This document shows, piece after piece, positions 35,244 to 41,564 of a DNA stretch of 41,564 bases. Source of the DNA: Lewinella cohaerens DSM 23179 (GTDB lineage Bacteria; Bacteroidota; Bacteroidia; Chitinophagales; Saprospiraceae). Location: the NCBI RefSeq assembly GCF_000379805.1, contig NZ_KB903543.1, positions 276,116 through 317,679 on the forward strand. Direction: 5' to 3'. Under the pieces are notes generated by a model. That model was not told the origin of the DNA. It did not search any database and saw only the letters and a program-made list of their open reading frames with translations. Position numbers and translations under genes: made by a program. Each line of letters begins with the position of its first letter. Position 1 is the stretch's first letter.

Positions 35244-36425
35244 CTACTCCATCACCCGCCTTACATACTCCATCAACTCCTCTCCATGCAAATTCTTGGC
35301 GACCACTCTACCCTCAGCATCAAGTAGAAAATTAGCAGGAATGGTCGTTAATCGGAGTAGCTCAAAAAGTGGAGAATCATCGCCCTGCAAGTCAGAAGCA
35401 TGGGGCCAGCGGTAGGCACCATCGGTTTCAATCGCCCTTGTCCAAGCCTTCGAACTGGCCTCTAGGCCATAGCCTACAACCTGGAAGCCACTCTCATGAT
35501 ATTTATCCCAAAGAGGGACCAGGAAATTTCGGTTTTGCACACGACAAGGCCCACACCATGAGGCCCATAAATCTACGAGAGTTAAGCGCTCGCCCAGTAA
35601 GCTATGCAATGAGACCGTATCCCCCGCCAGCATTGGCATTGGATAATCAGGCAGCAAATCACCTACGAGTACCGGGAGCTTTCTACGATCACCAACAGCC
35701 GCCAATTGTTGCACCCAAGGGTGCTCGGGCTCCTCGGCTGTCCAACGCTCTGCTTGTTTGACCAAAAACTCTGGAATACGCTCGTAATTGCCTGCAATAC
35801 TCACCCAACGAATGGCCGTCAATGCAGGCAGCAGATGTGGACTATCCTCTGCAAACTGCATCAGCTCGCTTTGAAAAGCCAGCAATGCGTCCTCTTCCGC
35901 AAGTAGCTCCTCATGGCTTTCTTCCGAACCTGCTTCCAGGTATTCAGCGAAAGCTGCTTGTCGTATATTACAAAGCTCCAGCATGGCCGCATTCCGTGGA
36001 GTGGGGTTACGAATAGCAAAAGTAGCTTGAAAACGGTCCGCTTCCGCCGTAATCACAACCTGCTCCCCATCTTGCCAAACCAGAGGAAAGTAATTAGAAG
36101 TAGTTGGCTGTTCATTGTCAAGACGATTAGGGAAACGTTCGCCAACTCTTTGTATCGCTAGTTGTAGCAACATGGGCTCCTCTGCTATAGGCAACTCTTC
36201 GAAGGCAAAACCTCCATCGGGCCCAATGCTCGCCGAATCAACGACGGTTCCGACATAACTACTCCCCACTCCTTTCCAACTTCCCGGATCAATCAGATAG
36301 ATCATTGAGCCCCAACTACTATCTTCCTCCAACTCGATGGTGCCTGATAGATGGGGTTGTCCAGAACAAGCAGAGATGCTTAGTAAATAAATAGAGAACA
36401 GAAGATAAAAGGCTGGTGATTTCAT
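35244..36425 (-). CDS. TlpA-like thiol-disulfide oxidoreductase lipoprotein
   Basis: 393 residues. Lipoprotein signal MKSPAFYLLFSIYLLSISAC, with the lipidated Cys20. An N-terminal DUF4369-like beta domain (about 25-130) and a helical linker precede a thioredoxin fold at about 260-393. The redox site is WCGPC (290-294) in LWASWCGPCRVQN, and the cis-proline is in TTIPANFLLD. Such proteins reduce or oxidise disulfides of extracytoplasmic proteins, often for cytochrome maturation. It is probably anchored to the outer or inner membrane facing the periplasm. No cytochrome genes are next to it. Confidence 0.92.
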   Translation of the reverse strand: MKSPAFYLLFSIYLLSISACSGQPHLSGTIELEEDSSWGSMIYLIDPGSWKGVGSSYVGTVVDSASIGPDGGFAFEELPIAEEPMLLQLAIQRVGERFPNRLDNEQPTTSNYFPLVWQDGEQVVITAEADRFQATFAIRNPTPRNAAMLELCNIRQAAFAEYLEAGSEESHEELLAEEDALLAFQSELMQFAEDSPHLLPALTAIRWVSIAGNYERIPEFLVKQAERWTAEEPEHPWVQQLAAVGDRRKLPVLVGDLLPDYPMPMLAGDTVSLHSLLGERLTLVDLWASWCGPCRVQNRNFLVPLWDKYHESGFQVVGYGLEASSKAWTRAIETDGAYRWPHASDLQGDDSPLFELLRLTTIPANFLLDAEGRVVAKNLHGEELMEYVRRVME

Positions 36426-36434
36426 ACGTACATT

Positions 36435-36632
36435 TTATAAAGTACAAGTGCAAACAATTGCAAGTACTGAAAAATGTGGATTAAAATTAGTGATTGGTAT
36501 CACCAAATACGATGGGGGAACAACACTTTGAGAACTTTCTTCAGAACGAGCAAGTAATAAATCTGACAATACTCTAGCAACTCTTCCACTACCGTCATCG
36601 AAAGGATGAATAATGATGAACCAAAAATGCAC
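36435..36632 (-). pseudogene. Fic-domain gene fragment
   Basis: The minus-strand frame reads AVHFWFIIIHPFDDGSGRVA followed by RVLSDLLLARSE, a clear match to the catalytic segment of Fic proteins (HPFxxGNGRxxR, here at 36573-36608). A TGA stop lies only six codons upstream of the visible start (GTG at 36632). After LLLARSE the sequence no longer resembles Fic proteins. The conserved Asn of the motif is Ser. The rest of a normal Fic protein is missing on both sides. Fic enzymes transfer AMP or other groups to target proteins; this remnant cannot do so. It lies just upstream (to the right) of the TlpA-like gene and left of the Roco remnant. Confidence 0.7.
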
Positions 36633-36771
36633 TGCTCGTATTCATAAATGTATCGTGCCATAAGCTAGCTACCTGTTTGAGGTAAACCACGCATTAATTA
36701 ATCTCCGCATATTCAATGAGAATACAACCAGTTTTCTCCACACGTGATTTTGGGATTAGCTCAACTATTTT

Positions 36772-38484
36772 TTACTTCACCCCCCCCCCTTTAAACTCCG
36801 CCCAAGTCCTTGGCATTTTTGCGCCCGACGTCTCCAATTCCTTTTCCCATTTCAATGATACCCCCGGCACCAGTGCCAGCAGATCGACGGCCAGCTTGAT
36901 CTTGGCCTTGGCCGGCTGGTCGTACCAGTCGTCGCCAGGCTGTTGGGCGGCGGGGAGTTGCTCCACCGTTTCCTCCAGCTTGCTCATAAAACGGCGCTCC
37001 TCCTGGCGACTGGCGAAGAGGTCGCCACGCATGGTTTCCACCTCCTGGCCGACGTGGAGCAGGATTTGCCCCATGACACCCACCTTTTCGTTCGTGTCTT
37101 TGCCCGTGGCCTCCATCCTATCCAGCTGGGCACGAATCTCGGGGAGCTGCTCCTCAATGGTTTTCCGTTGTTGCTGTTCACTGGGCTGCTGAACCATCAT
37201 ATTGGCCAATTTAAGCAAGCGAGCGGTAATTTGATTGGATACGCGCCGTTCTTCGTCTCCACTCAGGATACCCATTATGCGATCTGATTCCAACTGCGCG
37301 TACTCCCGCGCAAGGGCAGCGGTAGCGTTGGAGGGATATTGGCGATCCAGTAGCTCAATGGCTTCGGTCAGCTTGTTTTTGGCGACCAGCTGACGAACGT
37401 CGTTGGCAAAATCCATGGGGGATTGTTTTTCTAGTTGTTGCATGCCTTCCAGTAAGTGGATCAGTTCACTCGCACGCTGGTTGGCGCAGGTGGCTGCCTT
37501 GTCCCCCGCCCGGCGGAGTTGCAGTAATTGATCATAGGAGAAATAAGCCTGAGCCCACTCCTTGCTGCGACAGCGTTCGCAGGGGCAGGGTCTCTCCCGC
37601 GCAAACTTGATCCGGGGAAAAGACCGCTGGTGAATCGTCTCCAATTCCTGCACTACCAAAGACAGCAGCGCATAATGCCGCGGAGCCTTTCCCTCTACGA
37701 TGATTTCGATGATCCGCTCCCCGTCCTTGTTAGCCAGCGGGATGCTAACCATGGCCCGACAAGCCTCGCGAACCAGGAAAATGCCGTTCTGCCAGTAGTG
37801 GCCGGCCTCCAGGTGTTGGTGTAGGCGGACGATCAGCTGGCCCAGCAAGCCCTTTGATAGGTAATCATAGTGGAAGCGCAGACCCAGGTCGGGCCGGACG
37901 GGCTCCGCATCCGGCATTTCTGGAGAAAAAAGGGTAGGCGTCAGGTAATCCCCCTTATCCGTTTGCCAGCACAACTCGAAGGCATCCGTTTGCAGGAGTT
38001 GCAGCATCAGCTAGTGGTCGCTGCGGTCGGTGACGCCCTTGTTGGCCCAGACCGCGATGATCTCTTCGCGGGTAAAGCGGCCGTTGCGTTTGATGATGGC
38101 CTGGTTCTCTGTGATGCCGTAAACGGCGGTCGTGATCCAGTCGATGTCGAACAAAACATTGTCGAACAGCAGCCCGCCCAGCGGAACAAGATCCTTAATT
38201 TCGTTGTTCTGAAGCCAAAGTGATTGCAAATCCGTCAGTCCACTCAGCGAGGCAAGATCCTTAATTTTGTTACCGCTAAGAAAAAGCATACGTAAATCCG
38301 CCAGTCCTCCCACTTCCGGCGGAATCTCCGGTAGCTTCAATCCTCTCAAATCAAGTACTCTTTTACCTTCCTCCCGGCAGGCCTCAATGCGCCGTAAAGC
38401 CTCCGCGTGTCCTACTTCGGGGGGGCATTGATTAGATCCTCTCCATAGTTGAACTATCAAATTTAAATCATCCTTTTGATCCAT
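36772..38484 (-). pseudogene. Roco-type LRR-COR gene lacking the Roc domain, interrupted by an in-frame TAG
   Basis: From ATG 38484 the frame encodes leucine-rich repeats (LDLRGLKLPEIPPEVGGLA, LRMLFLSGNKIKDLASLSGL). It then passes straight into a COR domain (FDNVLFDIDWITTAVYGI, then KRNGRFTREEIIAVWANKG). A TAG codon at 38011-38013 follows; the same frame continues LMLQLLQTDAFELCWQTDKG and LRFHYDYLSKGLLGQLIVRL, with CPCERC and a coiled-coil tail to 36772. The Roc GTPase, normally between LRR and COR (about 200 residues), is absent. Either the gene is decaying, or it is a Roc-less form read through TAG. A start at 38583 would overlap the transposase and is not used. The segment is GC-richer than its surroundings. 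A G10 tract (36780-36789, C on the plus strand) sits three codons before the end. Confidence 0.8.
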
Positions 38485-38509
38485 TGGGCGAATCCACCTT
38501 ACATTCGAC

Positions 38510-38527
38510 GCATAGCGGCTCAACCGG
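38510..38527. repeat. REP-like half-site at the transposase 3' end
   Basis: gcatagcggctcaaccgg matches gcacagcggctcgaccgg at 39245-39262 in 16 of 18 positions, in the same orientation. The transposase stop codon lies inside this copy. The two half-sites thus flank the transposase gene. Confidence 0.55.
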
Positions 38528-39188
38528 GGCGGAAAAGCGTGTCGAAATCCGGGTTTAAGTAAGTACCACCCCATTCCCACCAATGACTGACCAAGCCCAC
38601 TTTAACGGGATTATTGAGTACGTACCACATCACCTGCTCAAACCTGTTTTGCCGAACCGTCCGATCAAAATAGACAGGTTCCCAGAAAGGAGAGCCTGTT
38701 TTGCCGATTATCTTATTACACACCCGTGCGGTGTGTGCTTTATGGCGGTTCATCACGCGGCCAATGTCTACCTCTTCCCGATCGTTGGGAGCACGGACTA
38801 TGGCGTGGACATGATTCCCCATAACACAAACAGCGTACAGATAAACATCCTCATGATCGTGCAAGAATTTCCAGGATTGAATCACCTCTTCTGCCGACAA
38901 TGGCTCCTGTAGGTAAAAAGGACCACTTTTTATTTTATGCAACACCTCGTCGATATCCAGCTCAAATCTAGCATTTATCACAAAAGCTTCGTGGGCGTAA
39001 AGGCCCGACCGGAGTAGTTCAGGATTGTCCTTAAACTTTGTCTCCATCTGCCTTTTCCTTTCCTCGTATTTCAAACGGATGTCTTCCAACACGCGCACAG
39101 GCAAACTACCAGACAGGCGGTAGGTCAGATGTACCGGACGGTAGCCTAGGTTTTGGTGAGGGATTTTGGCATTTTCTTTTTGCATCAT
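38520..39188 (-). mobile_element. REP-associated tyrosine transposase (RAYT, Y1 transposase family) gene
   Basis: 222 residues. It is a single-strand DNA transposase of the IS200/IS605-like Y1 type; RAYTs move or maintain REP palindromes. The HUH motif is GNHVHAIV (His126 and His128) and the catalytic Tyr is probably Tyr189 in MWYVLNNPVKVGL. RVMNRHKAHTARVCNKIIG and SPFWEPVYFDRTVR are typical of this family, including the late W-E-P-x-Y-F-D. The N-terminus RPVHLTYRLSGSLP is normal, so the ATG at 39188 is accepted. A strong inverted repeat lies just upstream (39206-39260) and a related half-site at the 3' end. No cargo gene is linked. It ends 36 bp before the start of the Roco remnant on the same strand. 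Confidence 0.9.
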
Positions 39189-39205
39189 CGCTAAATATAG
39201 GAGAT

Positions 39206-39260
39206 GGTCGAGCCGCTGTGCGGCGAATCAACGCCACATTAGCCGCACAGCGGCTCGACC
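39206..39260. repeat. REP-like palindrome upstream of the transposase
   Basis: ggtcgagccgctgtgcggc (39206-39224) and its exact complement (39242-39260) are separated by 17 bp. A 19-bp perfect GC-rich stem is the sort of structure that RAYT proteins recognise. It starts 18 bp from the transposase start codon, and the outer gg/cc continues into the ccgg seen at both half-sites. Confidence 0.75.
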
Positions 39261-39286
39261 GGACACCTCGCGAGGCAGGGCCCATT

Positions 39287-39832
39287 CTACAACATATCCA
39301 GGTACTTATTAGGAACCAAGTCTGTCAGCCAAACACCGTTCGCTGATTGGTAGAAGTGATAACCATCGCGAAACATCGCGCCAGAAAAGACTTTGAAGAT
39401 CATGGTGTCACCACGGCGATCCCCTACTTCAGTGGCCGTCTCGACATCCTCTGACAAGTGGACATGATTACGAGAGCGCGGCTCAATGCCTTTCAGCATA
39501 ATGCTTTGTACAAAACGCTCGGTAGTACCGTGATAGAGGATTTTTGGTGGCTTGACGGGCTCCAATTCCAGGTCAACCTTGACGGAATGCCCCTGATTGG
39601 CCCGAATTTTACTTTTATCTTCATTGAAGGTATACCGCTGCTTCTCGTCGCTGGCCACAATAGCTTCTAGGATAGGAAGATCTATTTCCTTTTTTTTGTC
39701 CATGGCTCCTTCAATCAGTGCATCGACATCTGCCCAGCCATTTTCATCCAGTTTAATCCCTATCACTTCTGGTTTGTGACGCAAGATCAGGGATAAAAAC
39801 TTGCTCAGGCTTTTCAAATATTCCGGACTCAT
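39287..39832 (-). CDS. kptA: RNA 2'-phosphotransferase (Tpt1/KptA)
   Basis: 181 residues, the usual length. It transfers an internal 2'-phosphate from RNA to NAD+, giving ADP-ribose 1'',2''-cyclic phosphate and nicotinamide. The N-terminal RNA-binding part begins KSLSKFLSLILRHKPEVIG with the conserved Arg18-His19. The NAD-binding part shows LYHGTTERF (His), the motif RNHVHLSED, then GDRRGDTMIFKVF and FYQSANGVWLTD. In bacteria the natural substrate is uncertain, because they lack the tRNA splicing that makes 2'-phosphates in fungi. No RNA ligase gene is next to it. The convergence with the RAYT segment suggests the neighbourhood was rearranged. Confidence 0.93.
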   Translation of the reverse strand: MSPEYLKSLSKFLSLILRHKPEVIGIKLDENGWADVDALIEGAMDKKKEIDLPILEAIVASDEKQRYTFNEDKSKIRANQGHSVKVDLELEPVKPPKILYHGTTERFVQSIMLKGIEPRSRNHVHLSEDVETATEVGDRRGDTMIFKVFSGAMFRDGYHFYQSANGVWLTDLVPNKYLDML

Positions 39833-39915
39833 GAGTTGGTCTGTTTTATCGTCAATATTATGTCAGAGAATTTGTAAAAACTAGCTCGTTACTGGAAAAG
39901 CTTCCCTAACAAGCC

Positions 39916-39923
39916 TAACTTTG
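39916..39923 (+). promoter_or_regulatory. -7 box TAACTTTG before the lipoprotein-SCO1 pair
   Basis: A perfect TAnnTTTG followed by C, 34 bp before the lipoprotein ATG at 39957. No clear TTG lies at the right distance upstream, so the -33 part is weak. Confidence 0.5.
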
Positions 39924-39956
39924 CTTTTACTTAATTACAAACCTAAGAATAAAACT

Positions 39957-40415
39957 ATGTTTAATCGTTCCTTTTTACTTTTTTTCGTCGTCACTTTTGT
40001 CGTTAGCTGTGGCCCAGAGCCTAAATTCAACAAGGAAGACCTTGCCGAGCAAGAGCAGGCCTGGGCTCAAATGATGGAAGGCCACGACGTGGTTATGCCT
40101 CTGATGAACGATTTGTACCAAGTGTCTACCCAACTTAAGGAACTCGCCGCAGATGCTATGGTTGAAGCCAGTGATTTTCACCCACGGGCACAGGAAGCCC
40201 TTGCAAATATTGAAAAAGCAGAAGACGGAATGATGGAATGGATGGGAGGCATCAAAGATAATCCGAAGGATTCGGTAAGAGCTCGATACGAAGACCATGC
40301 CGCCGTAATGGCTTTTATTGACAAAGAAAAAACGGATATCGACCAAGTAGCGGAAGACATGAAAGCTAGCCTCTCTGCTGCAAAAGCCTTGATCCAGGAA
40401 CGGACAGGAAATTAA
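39957..40415 (+). CDS. Small predicted lipoprotein
   Basis: 152 residues from the ATG at 39957; a TTG at 39921 is in frame but would put 12 residues ahead of the lipoprotein signal and overlaps the promoter box. The signal is MFNRSFLLFFVVTFVVSCGPE (Cys18). The mature protein is helical and acidic, with Met-rich segments such as WAQMMEGHDVVMPLMNDLY and DGMMEWMGG. Methionine- and histidine-rich helices of this kind sometimes bind copper, and the next gene is a SCO1-like copper protein, but this is an inference. It is probably co-transcribed with SCO1, with an 80-bp gap containing a long palindrome. Confidence 0.75.
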   Translation: MFNRSFLLFFVVTFVVSCGPEPKFNKEDLAEQEQAWAQMMEGHDVVMPLMNDLYQVSTQLKELAADAMVEASDFHPRAQEALANIEKAEDGMMEWMGGIKDNPKDSVRARYEDHAAVMAFIDKEKTDIDQVAEDMKASLSAAKALIQERTGN

Positions 40416-40420
40416 GCTTC

Positions 40421-40448
40421 CCGCCCCTCCGTAGCTACGGAGGGGCGG
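40421..40448. repeat. Perfect 28-bp palindrome
   Basis: ccgcccctccgtag (40421-40434) is followed directly by its exact complement (40435-40448) without spacer. It lies 5 bp after the lipoprotein stop, in the gap before SCO1. No U-tail follows. It may weaken read-through into SCO1, stabilise the 3' end of the upstream mRNA, or belong to the GC-rich palindrome family seen at 895 and 39206. Confidence 0.75.
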
Positions 40449-40495
40449 AAGATCATAAATTATATAGACTACATTAAACAACCTCCTCAGCTGCT

Positions 40496-41137
40496 ATGAA
40501 AATTACTACGCTATTTGGCATCATTGTTACCAGCCTTGTCTTGGTCGCTTGCAATTCTTCTGGTAAGGGCGAATTAAAGTACTATGGCTTTCACGATACA
40601 GACCCCAATACTGGGGATACCATTTATCATCAAATCCGTGACTTTTCTTTTGTCGATCAGGATAGTCAGGAAATCACCAATGCTTATTTTAATGATAAAA
40701 TCTACATCGCAGATTTCTTTTTCACTTCCTGCCCTACCATTTGCCCAAAGGTGAAGGCACAGATGCTGCGCATCTACGAAAAATACCAGGATGATGACCG
40801 GGTTGCTTTACTATCGCACACCATTGATGTAAAAAGAGATACGGTGGGCAAGCTCAAGAAGTATGCTAAAGGACTAGGAGCCGATTCTCCGCAGTGGCGT
40901 TTTGTCACTGGCGATCGCGATTCTATCTATGCTATTAGCTACGATTATATCAGTACCGTACTGGAAGCCCCCGAAGTACCTGGAGGCTTTGATCATTCGG
41001 GATGGGTACTGCTGATTGACAAAGATCGCCATTTAAGAGCTTACGCTGATGGCACCAAAGAGGAGAAGGTGGATGTTTTTCTGAAGCAGATTGACCAGCT
41101 GTTAGAAGAATACGACAAACCGGAGGCTGTTCAATAA
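40496..41137 (+). CDS. SCO1/SenC family copper chaperone lipoprotein
   Basis: 213 residues. Lipoprotein signal MKITTLFGIIVTSLVLVAC (Cys19). It has a thioredoxin fold with the copper site CPTIC (Cys79, Cys83) in FFTSCPTICPKVK and the third ligand His167 in GGFDHSGWV. SCO proteins deliver copper to the CuA centre of cytochrome c oxidase or act as thiol reductases there; no oxidase gene is in the window. Its position after a Met-rich lipoprotein suggests a joint role. The start follows a GC-rich palindrome, and the stop overlaps the A-run of a hairpin. Confidence 0.93.
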   Translation: MKITTLFGIIVTSLVLVACNSSGKGELKYYGFHDTDPNTGDTIYHQIRDFSFVDQDSQEITNAYFNDKIYIADFFFTSCPTICPKVKAQMLRIYEKYQDDDRVALLSHTIDVKRDTVGKLKKYAKGLGADSPQWRFVTGDRDSIYAISYDYISTVLEAPEVPGGFDHSGWVLLIDKDRHLRAYADGTKEEKVDVFLKQIDQLLEEYDKPEAVQ

Positions 41138-41142
41138 AAAAC

Positions 41143-41173
41143 GGCCGATACTTCCTGACAGAAAGCATCGGCC
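41143..41173 (-). terminator. Hairpin after SCO1, with U-tail on the minus strand
   Basis: The arms ggccgatactt (41143-41153) and aagcatcggcc (41163-41173) pair with one mismatch. On the minus strand the hairpin is followed by six Ts (41136-41141 on the plus strand, overlapping the SCO1 stop). It therefore can end a minus-strand transcript coming from the right, and perhaps SCO1 as well. Confidence 0.55.
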
Positions 41174-41356
41174 ACAACGAAAACCAGTGTCAAATTCTTT
41201 AATAAAAATTACTGAGAGCGTTTCAGATGGAGCGCGCTGGGGACGTTTTTTGGGTGTTTATTTACCTTCAAGACCTTTTTTCAAAAGCCGTTCCACTTCC
41301 GTCTAACAAATAGACGGAAGCGAAAGCAGCGCGAAAATCAGCCATAAAATCATTCA

Positions 41357-41381
41357 AGCTCACCCTTTGGTGGGCTTTTTT
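41357..41381 (+). terminator. Plus-strand intrinsic terminator
   Basis: agctcacc (41357-41364) pairs with ggtgggct (41369-41376) with one G-U, loop cttt, followed by six Ts. It is the best terminator for the SCO1 transcript, or for something transcribed within the preceding 220 bp. Confidence 0.65.
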
Positions 41382-41449
41382 ATTTGTATCAGATACAAGC
41401 TTTAGTGTTGCTTCCTTCTGACAGTGTAAAGATACACAAAAAAGATAAA

Positions 41450-41502
41450 TTATAATCAAATAGAAGATTATTTGTTCAAATAAATTATTTTATAATCAAA
41501 TA
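41450..41502. repeat. AT-rich 13-bp direct repeat
   Basis: ttataatcaaata occurs at 41450-41462 and again at 41490-41502, 40 bp apart, in a stretch that is almost pure A/T. It may be a regulatory site or part of a promoter region, but there is no clear TAnnTTTG match on either strand. Confidence 0.4.
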
Positions 41503-41510
41503 AATTACAA

Positions 41511-41537
41511 AAGCCGTCCCCCTTGCGGAGAACGGCC
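41511..41537 (-). terminator. Possible minus-strand terminator at the window edge
   Basis: gccgt (41513-41517) and acggc (41532-41536) pair around a 14-nt loop. On the minus strand the hairpin is followed by tttt (41509-41512 region). It would end a minus-strand gene lying right of the window. Confidence 0.35.
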
Positions 41538-41564
41538 AATTCCTAAATGGATATGTTTAACGGA

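Larger units (their letters stand above)
41138..41564. other. Gene-free right edge with several hairpins
   Basis: No convincing coding sequence. Hairpins follow one another: 41143-41173, 41296-41320 (9-bp arms, cttccgtct/agacggaag), 41357-41376 with a T-run, 41384-41398 (ttgtatc/gatacaa) and 41513-41537. An AT-rich repeat of 13 bp occurs twice (41450-41462 and 41490-41502). A 63-residue minus-strand frame here has no recognisable features. Confidence 0.5.

Noticed and set aside
38011-38583. LRR protein starting at 38583
   Set aside because: That start overlaps the transposase 3' end; the ATG at 38484 begins just before typical LRR N-terminal sequence.
41268-41459. 63-residue minus-strand open frame
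   Set aside because: It spans two hairpins and a terminator; no motif supports it.
1-41564. CRISPR arrays, tRNA or rRNA genes, prophage modules
   Set aside because: No regularly spaced direct repeats, cloverleaf sequences, rRNA signatures or phage structural genes were seen.

Overview
The window is ordinary chromosome of a member of the Bacteroidota, most likely a Saprospiria/Lewinella-type marine bacterium. The phylum follows from two secreted proteins with type IX secretion sorting domains (one type A, one type B with SprB-like repeats), DUF5686 and carboxypeptidase-regulatory-like domain proteins, many lipoproteins, and promoters with the Bacteroidota -7 box TAnnTTTG. The class is an inference from general protein resemblance. 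No rRNA, tRNA, CRISPR array or prophage was seen.

Layout. 1-881: the 3' end of an acyl-CoA dehydrogenase gene, then about 700 bp of gene-free, palindrome-rich DNA. 1576-10636: an M50 membrane protease with a CBS-like tail, lipoproteins, a DUF5686 outer-membrane protein, a large T9SS type B surface protein and a TPR lipoprotein. 10865-17606 (mostly minus strand): hpt, an M28 peptidase, a Tat-type small subunit plus GMC oxidoreductase pair, a WG-repeat protein and a low-molecular-weight phosphotyrosine phosphatase. A probable free-standing small RNA on the plus strand (about 13306-13445) sits among these minus-strand genes. 17754-28615 (plus strand): trkA, a CoiA-like nuclease, a secreted amidohydrolase, an AT-rich orphan gene, an OmpA-family protein, a conserved hypothetical, lon, a small CBU_0592-like membrane protein, another regulatory-like domain protein and a short-chain dehydrogenase. 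28652-33294 (minus strand): a vitamin-K-dependent gamma-carboxylase homologue overlapping a K+ channel/RCK gene by 4 bp, and a T9SS type A beta-propeller protein. 33524-36425: an EamA transporter, a Uma2 nuclease and a TlpA-like lipoprotein.

36435-39262 looks like a scar of mobile or decaying DNA. It holds a Fic-domain fragment, a Roco-type gene (LRR-COR) that has lost its Roc GTPase domain and carries an in-frame TAG, and a REP-associated tyrosine transposase (RAYT) next to a 19-bp-arm REP-like palindrome. After it come kptA (RNA 2'-phosphotransferase), a small lipoprotein and a SCO1-like copper chaperone, with a 28-bp perfect palindrome between the last two.

The points most worth following up are the three-hairpin small RNA with its own promoter and terminator, the RAYT with its flanking repeats and the scattered GC-rich palindromes it might mobilise, the broken Roc-less Roco gene, and the gamma-carboxylase/K+ channel pair. 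None is shown here to be a new system; each is a specific, testable observation.
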